A stretch of DNA of 64,000 bases from Streptomyces sp. NBC_01445. Its GTDB lineage: Bacteria; Actinomycetota; Actinomycetes; Streptomycetales; Streptomycetaceae. The DNA is taken from the NCBI RefSeq assembly GCF_035918235.1, contig NZ_CP109486.1:806001-870000 (forward strand). The letters run 5' to 3'. The position numbers and the translations under genes are program-made. Positions 43,624-54,720 of this stretch are shown here, piece after piece; position 1 is the first letter of the stretch, and every line of letters starts with the position of its first letter. Below the pieces are notes generated by a model. That model did not search any database and was not told where the DNA came from. It was given only the letters and a program-made list of their open reading frames with translations.

Positions 43624-45170
43624 GCGGCGCCAAGCTGCTGCACCACTGGTTCCTCGACGGTCTGGCCCGCAATCCGCGGGGCACCGCGCTCCGCATCAAC
43701 GACCGCAGCTGGACCTATGCCGAGGCGGACCGCACCGCGCGCTCCTGGGCCGCGGCCCTGCACAGCGGGGGGCGCGCGCCACGCCGGGTCGGGGTCCTCG
43801 CGGCGAAGAGCGAGGAGAGCCTGCTCGGCTTTCTGGCCGCGCTGTACGCGGGCTGCACGGCCGTCCCGCTCAACCCGGAGTACCCCGTCGGCCGCAACCG
43901 CGACATCGCCGCTGCCGCCGGGCTCGACGCGCTGATCGTCGACCCCTCGGGCGCCGCCCAGCTCGACGAGGTGGCCGCGGCCGCGCCGCCGCTGGTCACG
44001 CTGGCACCGCGGCTCGGCGAGTGGAGCGGACCGCGGCCGGGCACCCCCGTCCTGATGCCCGACCCGGCAGGGGACCGGGCCCCCGCTCAGGGCCCCGACT
44101 CGCTGGCGTACATCCTGTTCACCTCGGGCTCCACCGGCCGCCCCAAGGGCGTGCCGATCCGGCACGGCAATGTGTCCGCCTTCCTGGCCGCCTCCCTGCC
44201 GCGCTACGACTTCGGACCCGACGACGTCTTCGGGCAGGTCTACGAGCTCACCTTCGACCTGTCCATGTTCGAGGTGTGGTGCGCCTGGTCGAGCGGAGCG
44301 TGTCTGACCGTCCTCAACCGGCTTCAGGCCCTCAACCCGGGCCGCTACATCCGCGCTCACGGCATCACCGTGTGGACCTCGACGCCCAGCCTGGTCGCCG
44401 CGCTGCGCACCCGCGGCCTGCTCGGCGGGAACAGCCTGCCCTCCGTGCGCCACACCGTCTTCTGCGGCGAGCCGCTGCCCGAGGAGAGCGCCGCGTACTG
44501 GAGCGCGGCGGCACCCGGCACGTCCATCGACAACCTCTACGGCCCCACCGAGCTGACCATCGCCTGTACCGCGTACCACTGGGTCCCCTCCCCCGGTTCG
44601 GGCACCGTGCCCATCGGAGAGCCGAACACCGGCCTTCGGTACGTCCTTCTCGACGACGGTCAGGTCGGCGCCGACACCGGCGAACTGTGCGTCACCGGGC
44701 CGCAGATGTTCGACGGCTATCTCGACCCCGCGAACGACACGGACCGCTTCCTGACCCACGACGGTCAGCGCTGGTACCGGACCGGGGACCGGGTGCGCCG
44801 CACGCCCGACGGCACTTTGGTGCACCTCGGCCGCGACGACGGACAGGTCAAGATCCACGGCTATCGGGTGGAGCTGTCCGAAGTGGAGGAGGCCGTGCGG
44901 GCCTGCGCGCCGGGCACCGAGGCAGTGGTCCTCGCGGTCCCGGGAGCGGCCGGACCCGTCCTTGCCGCCTTCGTCATCGGCGACGACGCGGCCGGCCGGC
45001 TGACCGGGACGGCCCAGGACCTGGCCCACCGGCTGCCGCCGTACATGCTGCCCGCCCATCTGTGGGCGCTGGCGGACCCGCCCCTGAACCCCAACGGCAA
45101 GACGGACCGCCTGCGGCTGCGGGAAGAGGCGGCACGCCGCCTGGGCAGGAACCTCGCCCCGGCGTCCTGA
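43620..45170 (+). CDS. lnmQ: Stand-alone adenylation protein for the starter amino acid
   Basis: A 516-residue adenylation enzyme with ILFTSGSTGRPKG, NLYGPTE, YRTGD and the C-terminal NPNGKTD lysine. There is no fused carrier or condensation domain; lnmP directly upstream is the partner. In leinamycin LnmQ activates D-alanine. The specificity residues I read here are D-L-F-T-V-C-L-I-A. I cannot decode them with confidence, so D-Ala is inferred from gene order only. It ends 55 bp before the convergent lnmR stop. Confidence 0.9.
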   Translation: MSGAKLLHHWFLDGLARNPRGTALRINDRSWTYAEADRTARSWAAALHSGGRAPRRVGVLAAKSEESLLGFLAALYAGCTAVPLNPEYPVGRNRDIAAAAGLDALIVDPSGAAQLDEVAAAAPPLVTLAPRLGEWSGPRPGTPVLMPDPAGDRAPAQGPDSLAYILFTSGSTGRPKGVPIRHGNVSAFLAASLPRYDFGPDDVFGQVYELTFDLSMFEVWCAWSSGACLTVLNRLQALNPGRYIRAHGITVWTSTPSLVAALRTRGLLGGNSLPSVRHTVFCGEPLPEESAAYWSAAAPGTSIDNLYGPTELTIACTAYHWVPSPGSGTVPIGEPNTGLRYVLLDDGQVGADTGELCVTGPQMFDGYLDPANDTDRFLTHDGQRWYRTGDRVRRTPDGTLVHLGRDDGQVKIHGYRVELSEVEEAVRACAPGTEAVVLAVPGAAGPVLAAFVIGDDAAGRLTGTAQDLAHRLPPYMLPAHLWALADPPLNPNGKTDRLRLREEAARRLGRNLAPAS

Positions 45171-45225
45171 ACCGGCTGACGGCACACGGCAGTTGACGGT
45201 GGAGCAGGCCCGGATCAGACCCGGG

Positions 45226-46953
45226 TCAGACCCCGTCGACTGCCGTTTCGCGTGGCCGGGACTCGTCCGCCGCCGGTGTGCGCTCCGCCCGGCCGGCCAG
45301 TTCCCCTCGCACGGAGGGGACCGCGTCCAGCACGGCCCGGGTCCACGGATGCCGCGGGGCGGCGAACACCTCGGCGACCGGGCCCTGTTCGCGTACGGTG
45401 CCCCCGTCGAGGACGAGGACCCGGTCGGCCATCCGCGCGATCACGCCCAGGTCGTGGCTGATCAGCAGCAGCCCGAGGCCCAGACGGGAGCGGAGCCCGT
45501 CGAGCAGGGCGAGGATCTCGGCCTGGATGCGGACGTCGAGACTCGAGGTGACCTCGTCGCACAGCAGGAGCCGCGGCTGAGCGGCGAGCGCCCGTGCGAT
45601 GGCCACCCGCTGGCGCTGGCCGCCCGACAGTGTGCGCGGCAGCCGGCCGGCCCACTGCGGGTCGAGCCCCACCAGGCGGAGCAGCCGCTCCGTCTCCGCG
45701 GCAGCGGCCTCCCCGCCGAGCCCACGCAGCACACGCAGCGGCCTGGCAATGGCCGCGCCCACCGTGCGCCGCGGGTTGAGCGATCCGTTCGCGTCCTGCG
45801 CGACGAGCTGTACGAGGCGGCGCTGGTCGAGGGTGCGGCCGCGCAGCGGCCCGGGGACAGCGGAACCGGCCAGTTCGATCAGGCCGCCGTCGGGGCTGTG
45901 GTGCCCCGTGACGCAGCGCGCCAGGGTCGTCTTGCCGGTGCCGGACCCGCCGAGCAGCGCCACGCACTCGCCCGGCTCGATGTGGAAGGCCACGTCCTGG
46001 GCGGTCGTCACCCGTGCTCTGCCCCGCCCGTGTCCGGCGCGCAGCCCGCTGACCCGCAGCACGGGCGTGGTGTCCGCGGCGCCGCCGGCCGGGGCGGCCG
46101 GGCGGGCCGCCGCCTCGCCGATGTCCGGTACTGCGTGCACCAGTTCGCGGGTGTACGCCGCACGGGGCCGCCCGAGCACGGCGTCCACCGGTCCCTCCTC
46201 CACGACCCTGCCCGCCTTCAGCACCGCGAGCCGGTCGGTCAGGCGGGCGGCCGCGGGCAGGTCGTGCGTGATGAACAGCAGCGTCAGGTTCCGCTCGGCG
46301 GCCAGGCGGGCCACCTCGTCGAGGACCAGGCGCTGGGTGAGCACGTCGAGCCCCGTCGTCGGCTCGTCCAGGACGAGGGCGGCGGGTCCGGCCGCGAGCA
46401 CCCGGCCCAGGGCAAGGCGCTGCTGCTGTCCGCCGGACAGTTCGTGCGGGAAACGACGCAGGAAGCCCCGGCCGTCGGGCAGGCCCACGCTGCGCAGGGT
46501 GCGGGCCGCGTCCTCGGGGGTGCGGCGCACGGCGAGTTCCGAGACCAGTGCGCCGACCCGCATCGTGGGGGTCAGCGCGGCGGCCGGGTCCTGCGGCAGA
46601 TACGCCACGGTGTGCCGCCGCAGCCGGCGCAGGGCGCGGCCGCGCAGGGCGAGCGGGTCCTCTCCGGCCACGCGCACCCGGCCGCCCGCGGTGCGCAGCC
46701 CGGGCCGCAGGGCGCCGAGCAGGGCGAGCGCGAGGGTGGTCTTGCCCGAGCCCGACTCGCCCACGACGCCGACGCGTTCGCCCGCCCGCACGGTCAGGGT
46801 CAGCCCGTCGAGCACGGGCCGTCCGTTCGGGTCGGCCACGGTCAGGTCGGTGACGGAGATGACCTCCGGCGCGGCGTCGGCCCGACCCTCGCCGTGCGGG
46901 CGGGCGGGGGCGGGGACGGCCAGGCCGCTCCGGGCGTCGAAGACTGCGCTCAA
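45226..46953 (-). CDS. lnmR: Fused oligopeptide-type ABC transporter ATPase (two nucleotide-binding domains)
   Basis: A 575-residue DppD-DppF-like fusion. The first ATPase has GESGSGKTT, LSGGQQQR and LDEPTTGLD. The second has GGSGTGKTT, LSGGQRQR and CDEVTSSLD. The only start near the upstream gene end in this frame is a TTG that overlaps the lnmS stop (TTGA), with GAGG 8 bases before it. Start confidence is moderate. It is the last gene of the minus-strand operon and powers the LnmS/LnmT permease with LnmU as binding protein. Confidence 0.87.
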   Translation of the reverse strand: MSAVFDARSGLAVPAPARPHGEGRADAAPEVISVTDLTVADPNGRPVLDGLTLTVRAGERVGVVGESGSGKTTLALALLGALRPGLRTAGGRVRVAGEDPLALRGRALRRLRRHTVAYLPQDPAAALTPTMRVGALVSELAVRRTPEDAARTLRSVGLPDGRGFLRRFPHELSGGQQQRLALGRVLAAGPAALVLDEPTTGLDVLTQRLVLDEVARLAAERNLTLLFITHDLPAAARLTDRLAVLKAGRVVEEGPVDAVLGRPRAAYTRELVHAVPDIGEAAARPAAPAGGAADTTPVLRVSGLRAGHGRGRARVTTAQDVAFHIEPGECVALLGGSGTGKTTLARCVTGHHSPDGGLIELAGSAVPGPLRGRTLDQRRLVQLVAQDANGSLNPRRTVGAAIARPLRVLRGLGGEAAAAETERLLRLVGLDPQWAGRLPRTLSGGQRQRVAIARALAAQPRLLLCDEVTSSLDVRIQAEILALLDGLRSRLGLGLLLISHDLGVIARMADRVLVLDGGTVREQGPVAEVFAAPRHPWTRAVLDAVPSVRGELAGRAERTPAADESRPRETAVDGV

Positions 46954-47837
46954 GGCACGAACCTCGCGATCGCCCGGTCCAGGGCAAGGTTGACGGAGAC
47001 GGTGAGGACGGCGAGCCCCAGTGCGGGGGCCGCCACGCCCCAGGGCGCCAGCGTCACGCCCTCCATGTTCTCGCTGATCATGGCGCCCCAGTTGGGGCTG
47101 TCGGGTCCGAAGCCGAGGAAGCCGGCGGACGCGGTGAGGGTGATGGCGATGGCGAGGCGGGTGCCGGCGTCCGCGAGGACGGGCCGCACGATGTTGGGCA
47201 CGATCTCCCGGGCCATCACCGCCACCGGACCGTCCCCGAGTGCGACGGCCTGGTCGACGTATCCGGCGTGCACGACCTGTGCCGTCGCGGCCCGGGCGAC
47301 CCTGGAGACGAAGGGCACGCCGGTGACGGCGACCGCCGTGACGAGGGTGAGCGTGCGGTAGCCCCAGCCGTGCATCAGCACCAGGAGGACCAGGACCGGC
47401 GGCAGGGCGAGCAGCAGGGTGTCGAGACGGGAGACCACCGCGTCGACGCGGCCGCCCGCATAGCCGGCGAGCACTCCGGTCGCGGTGCCGAGGAGGGTGG
47501 TGACGGCGGTGGCGAGCAGCGGGATCAGGACCAGCGGGCGGCCTCCGGCCAGGAACCGGGACCACACGTCCCGGCCGTCGCCGTCCGAGCCGAGCAGCAG
47601 GTGGCCGGTGTCGTAGGGCGCGGCGGTGATGCGGGCCGGGTCGTGCGGGGCGAGCCAGGGTCCGATCAGGGCGAACAGGACGACGGCCGCCACGGGCAGC
47701 AGCAACAGCAGCGCGGTCCGTCGGCCCGGTCGGGGTGCGGCGGGGCCGGTGTCGGGAGCCTGGGTGCCGGCCGGCGTCAAAGCCGCAGTCGCAGTCGCAG
47801 TCGCAGTCGGCGGCAGCGGCGGCGTCGGGGCCGTCAT
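46950..47837 (-). CDS. lnmS: Oligopeptide-type ABC transporter permease (DppC-like)
   Basis: A 295-residue membrane protein whose ATG overlaps the lnmT stop (ATGA). The N-terminal ~40 residues are an Ala-Thr/Pro linker partly coded by a GCAGTC repeat. Hydrophobic segments start at about residue 45, and a permease signature of the EAA type follows (MAREIVPNIVRP). It pairs with LnmT to form the channel. The arrangement is that of dipeptide and nickel importers, which is unusual in a polyketide cluster. Confidence 0.88.
   Translation of the reverse strand: MTAPTPPLPPTATATATAALTPAGTQAPDTGPAAPRPGRRTALLLLLPVAAVVLFALIGPWLAPHDPARITAAPYDTGHLLLGSDGDGRDVWSRFLAGGRPLVLIPLLATAVTTLLGTATGVLAGYAGGRVDAVVSRLDTLLLALPPVLVLLVLMHGWGYRTLTLVTAVAVTGVPFVSRVARAATAQVVHAGYVDQAVALGDGPVAVMAREIVPNIVRPVLADAGTRLAIAITLTASAGFLGFGPDSPNWGAMISENMEGVTLAPWGVAAPALGLAVLTVSVNLALDRAIARFVP
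47785..47808. repeat. GCAGTC x4 tandem repeat in lnmS
   Basis: Four perfect 6-base units encode an Ala-Thr run in the cytoplasmic N-terminus of LnmS. Confidence 0.75.
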
Positions 47838-48799
47838 GTCGCCGTCCTCATGCGCGGGTCCACCGCCATGGCCAGCAGGTCGGCCAGGAGGAGGCCGCCG
47901 ACGACCGCCGCGGCCATGAGGAGCCCGATGCCTTCCAGGACGGCCGCGTCGTGATGCTGCACGGCGGCGACCAACTCTCTTGACAGACCTGGGTAGTTGA
48001 AGACCTTTTCCACCACGGCCGTGCCGCCGACGAGGGTCCCGGCGAGCCAGCCGAAGACCTGGGCGCACGGCCCGGCCGCGGTCGGCAGCAGGTGCCGCAG
48101 CACCACGCGGGCCGGGGAGAGCCCGGCGAGGCGGGCCGCCTCCACGTGCGGGGCCGCCGCCGCGTCGACGACGGCGGCCCGGACCATGCGGCTGGCCCAG
48201 GACGCGGAGAACAGCGTCAGCGCCGCCACCGGGAGCACCAGCGCCTCGGGGTGTGCGAGCAGCGGTTCGCCGAACGGGACCAGGGACACGGCCGGGAGCA
48301 CTCCGAGCCAGGAGGAGAAGACCAGGGTCAGGATGCCCGCCGTGACGAACTGGGGCACCGAGACCAGGGTGACGGCGCCGCCGGAGAGCAGCCGGTCGAG
48401 CAGGCCGCCCGGGCGCAGCCCGGCGGCGATTCCGACCGCGAGTGCGAGGACGACCGTGAGCAGGGCGCACACACCGGCGAGGAGCAGGGTGTCGGCCAGC
48501 GGGCCCGAGATGATCTCGGCGACAGGGCGGCGGTCCACGAGGCTGTGCCCGAGGTCGCCGGAGAACGCCGCGCCGATCCAGTCGCCGTAGCGCACCAGCA
48601 CGGGCCGGTCGAGGCCGAGTTCGGCGTGCATCCTGGCGACGTCCGCGGGGGTCGCGCCGCCGCCGAGCGCGGCCGCGGCCGCGTCGCCCGGCAGCACCTC
48701 GGCGGCGGCGAACAGCACGAACGAACCGACCAGCAGGGTGGCCAGGGCGCCGCCGAGCCGGCGTACGGCCAGGGCCGCGAGCCGGACGGCGGGCGTCAC
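47834..48799 (-). CDS. lnmT: Oligopeptide-type ABC transporter permease (DppB-like)
   Basis: A 321-residue membrane protein. The GTG start overlaps the lnmU stop (GTGA), which sets the start. The N-terminal hydrophobic segment LLVGSFVLFAAAEVLPGD is the usual DppB first helix, and EAARLAGLSPARVVLRHLLP is the EAA loop that contacts the ATPase. It is the partner of LnmS. Confidence 0.9.
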   Translation of the reverse strand: MTPAVRLAALAVRRLGGALATLLVGSFVLFAAAEVLPGDAAAAALGGGATPADVARMHAELGLDRPVLVRYGDWIGAAFSGDLGHSLVDRRPVAEIISGPLADTLLLAGVCALLTVVLALAVGIAAGLRPGGLLDRLLSGGAVTLVSVPQFVTAGILTLVFSSWLGVLPAVSLVPFGEPLLAHPEALVLPVAALTLFSASWASRMVRAAVVDAAAAPHVEAARLAGLSPARVVLRHLLPTAAGPCAQVFGWLAGTLVGGTAVVEKVFNYPGLSRELVAAVQHHDAAVLEGIGLLMAAAVVGGLLLADLLAMAVDPRMRTAT

Positions 48800-50337
48800 G
48801 CGGACCTGGCCCGGGTGAACACCGGGATGGACTGGCTCGACCACACCCCCGAGAGCCCGGGCGCCGAGGCGTCCAACTGCTCCTGGAAGCCCCACAGGAG
48901 GTCGCCGCCGGAGGAGTACAGGCCTCGCTGGACGGCGGCGAAGGCGGCTTCGCGCTTGCTGTCGTCGACCGTGGCCTGGGCGGTCGCCAGGCGCTTGAAG
49001 TGCGGCTCGCCGAGCCCGGTCACGTTGAAGAACGCGCCCTTGGTGGTGGTGGCGGACAGGTGCACGGCGGCGGGCCGGTTGGCGTAGTAGAAGGTCTGGA
49101 ACGGGGTGCGGGCGAGGCCCTTCAGGTCGGCGTAGTAGGTGTCGGCGGGCACCTTCTGCACGTCGAGCTCCACGCCGGCCTCCTTCAGCTGCTGGCCGAG
49201 CAGCCGGGCCGCGGCCACGAAACCGGGCACGGTGTCCGCCGCGTGCAGCGTCAGCGAGTCGACCTTGGCGCGGGCGAACAGCCGCCTGGCCTCGGCCAGG
49301 TCGCGCTTGCGGTCCCCGCCCGCGTAGCCGGGCAGGCCCTTGCCGACCACGTCGTCGCCCTTGGTGCCGAGACCGAGGAGCACCTGCCGCACGAGTGCCT
49401 CGCGGTCCGCGGCGAGGCGCACCGCGCGCCGCACATCGGGGTTGTCGAACGGGGCGAGCTGCTCGTTCATGGCGAAGGACAGCGCGTTGGAGTTGGCGGT
49501 GCCGCCCCGGCGGACCCGGATCGCGCTGTTGCCGCGCTCGGCCTTGGCGCCCGTGGCGGTGATGCCGAAGGCGTAGTCGATCTGGCCGCTCTTGAGGGCG
49601 GCGAGGCGGGCGGCGGGGTCGGCGATGAGGTCGAGTTCGATCCGCCGGAAGTACGAGGTGCCGCCCCAGTACTTGTCGTTGACGGCGAGGCGGAGGTTCT
49701 TGCCGTCGTGCTCCTCGAGACGGTACGGGCCGGAGCCGACGCCCTTGTCGAAGTCCTTGCCGCGGGTGCCTTCGGGGAACACCGGTGAGAAGACCGCGAG
49801 GACGGCCTCCCTGAAGTCGCCGCGGGGCCGCTTGAGCCCCACCTTCAGGGTGTGGGCGTCGACCGCCTTGAGCCGGTCCAGGTCCAGGTCGACGAAGTTG
49901 TTGGCGCGGGTGGACGGCGGCGTGGCGAGGGTGCGCAGCGAGTAGGCGACGTCCGCGGCCCGCACCGGTGAGCCGTCGTGGAACACCGCGTGCTTGTGGA
50001 GGCGGATGGTCCACTCACTGGCGTCCTTGTTGGGTTCCACCGACTCGGCGAGCCCCAGCTCGTAACGGCTGCCCTTGAGGTACATCAGCTGGTCGTACAG
50101 GTGGTACAGGGCGATGTAGCTGGCACCGAACCCGGCGTGCCGCGGGTCGAGGCTGGTGGTGCCGGTGGCGTCCGACGCCCCGACCCGCAGCAGCTTGCCC
50201 GCGGAGCCGACCGACCGGGTGTCGCCGCTCTTGGAGGTGGCGCAGCCGGACAGGGCCGTGGCGCCCGCGGTGGCAGTCGCCGCGGCCGCGCCCCACTGCA
50301 GGAAGCGGCGCCGGCCGACGCCGTTGACCCGTGACAT
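48796..50337 (-). CDS. lnmU: Lipoprotein substrate-binding protein, peptide ABC transporter family 5
   Basis: A 513-residue solute-binding protein. The ATG follows GAGGAG. The N-terminus has twin arginines (GRRRFLQWG) and a lipobox ending LSGC at about residue 33, so it is probably a membrane-anchored lipoprotein exported by Tat. The family 5 pattern is clear (WTIRLHKHAVFHDGSPVRAADVAYSL). It should feed the LnmT/LnmS/LnmR transporter. Its substrate is unknown: a peptide, cysteine derivative or product conjugate are all possible. Confidence 0.9.
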   Translation of the reverse strand: MSRVNGVGRRRFLQWGAAAATATAGATALSGCATSKSGDTRSVGSAGKLLRVGASDATGTTSLDPRHAGFGASYIALYHLYDQLMYLKGSRYELGLAESVEPNKDASEWTIRLHKHAVFHDGSPVRAADVAYSLRTLATPPSTRANNFVDLDLDRLKAVDAHTLKVGLKRPRGDFREAVLAVFSPVFPEGTRGKDFDKGVGSGPYRLEEHDGKNLRLAVNDKYWGGTSYFRRIELDLIADPAARLAALKSGQIDYAFGITATGAKAERGNSAIRVRRGGTANSNALSFAMNEQLAPFDNPDVRRAVRLAADREALVRQVLLGLGTKGDDVVGKGLPGYAGGDRKRDLAEARRLFARAKVDSLTLHAADTVPGFVAAARLLGQQLKEAGVELDVQKVPADTYYADLKGLARTPFQTFYYANRPAAVHLSATTTKGAFFNVTGLGEPHFKRLATAQATVDDSKREAAFAAVQRGLYSSGGDLLWGFQEQLDASAPGLSGVWSSQSIPVFTRARSA

Positions 50338-50408
50338 GGCAGAAAGCTCCTCAGGCTCATGAAGGTGTGCGGGAGACGTACATGGCGGGCGGGTTCGGGA
50401 CCTGCCGG

Positions 50409-50771
50409 TCAGGCCCACCAGTCGCGTGTGCCGCCCTCGTCGGCGCCGCACTGGCGCCAGATCTTGCCGTCGCGCAGGACGTAGACGCCGAAGGTGACGA
50501 CCGTCTCGCCGCGGACGATCATGGTGCCGCGCATCATGACGGTGTCGTCGGTCTGGATGAACTCGTTCATGTCCACGTGCTGGAGGTCGAGCTCCCAGTA
50601 CCGCTTGAGCAGCTCGCGGATGTCCTCGCGCCCGCGCACGGGGCCGGTGAACCGGATCCACTCGGCCTCGGGGTGGTACAGGTCGACGAGCCCGTCGAGG
50701 TCCCGCTCGGCCGTGCAGCGGATCATCTCGGCGAACAGCGGGTGGATGGGGATCTCGGTCTCGGTGCTCAT
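50409..50771 (-). CDS. lnmV: SnoaL-like / NTF2-fold protein
   Basis: A 120-residue protein of the NTF2-like type, with the opening pattern ERDLDGLVDLYHPEAEW and a closing GKIWRQCGADEG. This fold serves cyclases, isomerases and hydratases in natural-product pathways, but the residues do not define a reaction. Its ATG overlaps the lnmW stop (ATGA), so it is co-translated with the CoA ligase and may act on the same small molecule. A 71-base gap separates it from lnmU. Confidence 0.85.
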   Translation of the reverse strand: MSTETEIPIHPLFAEMIRCTAERDLDGLVDLYHPEAEWIRFTGPVRGREDIRELLKRYWELDLQHVDMNEFIQTDDTVMMRGTMIVRGETVVTFGVYVLRDGKIWRQCGADEGGTRDWWA

Positions 50772-52318
50772 GACGGGGCTCCTGTCGCGTCGAGTTCTGC
50801 GGATGCGGTGGGTGCGGGTGTCACGCCTGCGGCCGACGCCGTCAGCCGGTCCCGGATGAGACGTTTGACGACCTTGCCGAGGTCGTTGCGGGGCAACTCG
50901 TCGACCACCAGGACCCTTTCGGGGATCTCATGGGGGTCGAGGCTGTCCTTCGCGTGGGCGGCGAGGGTGGCCGCCAGCAGCTTCGGGTCATGGGTGGCGC
51001 CGGCCGCGGGCACGATCGCGGCGGCCACGCCGGCCGGCCCGGCGGCGACCACGGCCGCGTCGGCGACCGCCTCGTGCTCGAGCAGGACCGACTCGACCCG
51101 CAGGGACGACACGAGCCCGGCCGGTGTGGGCACGGCGTCGGTCTCGCGGTCGAAGAGATACAGCTCGCCCTCGTCGTCGACGTGGCCGAGGTCGCCGGTG
51201 TCGCACCATCCGCCGTCCGGGACACCGGTGGCCTCCGGGCCCGCGTCGAGGCGGTTGCGGGGAGGCGCGCCGTCGGCGCGCAGCCAGATCCGGCCGACCC
51301 GCTGGGCGGGCAGCTCCGCGCCGTGCTCGTCGGTGATCAGTACATGGGTGCCGGGGGCGGGCCGGCCGGCCGACATCGGGCGCGCCGGGTCGAAGGTGCC
51401 GATGGTCACGGCGGGCTTGGCCTGGCTGGCCGAGTAGGCGCCGATCACGCGGGCCCGGGGCATCGCGGCCAACAGGGCGCGGGCGAGCGGGGGATGGAGG
51501 AACGCCGAGGCGGTGGCCACGGTGGTGACGGACGTCAGGTCGTAGCGGCCGAGCGCGCCGTCGCGGGTCATCTGCACGGCGAGGTTCGGGGTCATCATGA
51601 CGGTGCTCGCCGCGTGGTGCTCGATGAGCGCGCACAGCCGGTCGGCGTCTCCCGGCGGCGCGAGGACGAGCGTGGTCGGGGTGGCGTTGAGCACCATGGA
51701 GACGGTGGTGGCGCTCGCGGTGATGCCCAGGTTCACGGACGCCACCATGGGGGTGGGCTCGTCGTGCGCCATCACGGAGGGCGGTCCGCCCGCCGTCGCG
51801 AGGTTCTGGTGCGAGACGACGACGCCGCGGGCCAGTCCGGTGGTGCCGGAGGAGTACACGATCTCGGCGGCGTCCGCGGGGCTGTGCACGAGGTCCACCG
51901 GTGTCTCGCCCGGGGCGGACAGCTCGTCGAGCGTCCCGGTCCAGGCGACGGCCGAGGTCTTGGGCGGGGCGGTCCGCCCGTGGACGATGCCGGCCAGCTC
52001 GCACTGCAGGGCGCGCCGTTCGAGCTCGTCGGCCGGGAGGGCCAGCGGCAGGTGAAGGACGGTGGCGCCGGCCTTGAGCGCGCCGAGGTAGGCGACCGCG
52101 TAGCCGGCCCAGTCCATGCCACCGAAGAAGATGCCGATACGGGTGCCCCGGCTTGTGCCGGCCGCGAGCAGCCCGCGGGCCAGTGCCTCCGAGCGCCGGT
52201 CCCACTCGCCGTACAGCAGGTCGGGGCAGCCGTCGATGACGAGTGCGGTGCGGCCCGGGTGAAGTGCGGCGTGGGAGCGGAGCTGGTCGGTGAGGTAGGA
52301 GAACGTCCGTTCCGTCAT
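50768..52318 (-). CDS. lnmW: AMP-dependent acyl-CoA ligase family protein
   Basis: A 516-residue member of the ANL superfamily. The P-loop reads SSGTTGLARG, with Arg where Lys is usual. The YSASQAK region, the DTGDLGHVDDEG motif and the catalytic C-terminal lysine (RNDLGK) are present. By family it activates a carboxylic acid as acyl-adenylate and then acyl-CoA. The substrate is not evident; in leinamycin clusters LnmW is annotated as a CoA ligase. It starts 7 bases from the lnmX stop. Confidence 0.88.
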   Translation of the reverse strand: MTERTFSYLTDQLRSHAALHPGRTALVIDGCPDLLYGEWDRRSEALARGLLAAGTSRGTRIGIFFGGMDWAGYAVAYLGALKAGATVLHLPLALPADELERRALQCELAGIVHGRTAPPKTSAVAWTGTLDELSAPGETPVDLVHSPADAAEIVYSSGTTGLARGVVVSHQNLATAGGPPSVMAHDEPTPMVASVNLGITASATTVSMVLNATPTTLVLAPPGDADRLCALIEHHAASTVMMTPNLAVQMTRDGALGRYDLTSVTTVATASAFLHPPLARALLAAMPRARVIGAYSASQAKPAVTIGTFDPARPMSAGRPAPGTHVLITDEHGAELPAQRVGRIWLRADGAPPRNRLDAGPEATGVPDGGWCDTGDLGHVDDEGELYLFDRETDAVPTPAGLVSSLRVESVLLEHEAVADAAVVAAGPAGVAAAIVPAAGATHDPKLLAATLAAHAKDSLDPHEIPERVLVVDELPRNDLGKVVKRLIRDRLTASAAGVTPAPTASAELDATGAPS

Positions 52319-52325
52319 GGCGTAC

Positions 52326-54516
<2,191 letters not shown>

Positions 54517-54570
54517 GGCTCTCCTGATCTTCGTGCCACACCCGCCACTTGGGCAGGCTCGGTCGAGGCC

Positions 54571-54614
54571 ACGTTAGGGACGGGGAGCCCGAGCCGGATG
54601 CTCAATACAGCGCA
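54571..54614 (-). promoter_or_regulatory. Candidate lnmY operon promoter with Crp-type operator
   Basis: Read on the plus strand, TGCTC-AATACA-GCGCA lies at 54599-54614, one mismatch from the palindrome at lnmI and lnmZ. On the minus strand a TAACGT box (54576-54571) is 33 bp from its centre. The predicted start is near 54564, about 48 bases before the lnmY ATG. Confidence 0.45.
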
Positions 54615-54670
54615 TCGCCGGTGGGGGATCGAAAGACCTGCCGCGCCGGCTCGCGGCGCCTGCGACACGG

Positions 54671-54704
54671 CGCGGGGGCCGGGGCGTTCGCCCCGGCCCC
54701 CGCG
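54671..54704 (-). terminator. Intrinsic terminator after lnmZ
   Basis: A 15-bp perfect GC-rich stem (54671-54685 with 54690-54704) and a GTTC loop lie 16 bases beyond the lnmZ stop. It should separate lnmZ from the lnmY operon. No U-tract follows. Confidence 0.7.
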
Positions 54705-54720
54705 GTGTCCGACCCCGTCG

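Noticed and set aside
45205..45227. Terminator between convergent lnmQ and lnmR
   Set aside because: The only stem is 5 bp with a 7-base loop and runs into the lnmR stop. It is too weak to annotate.
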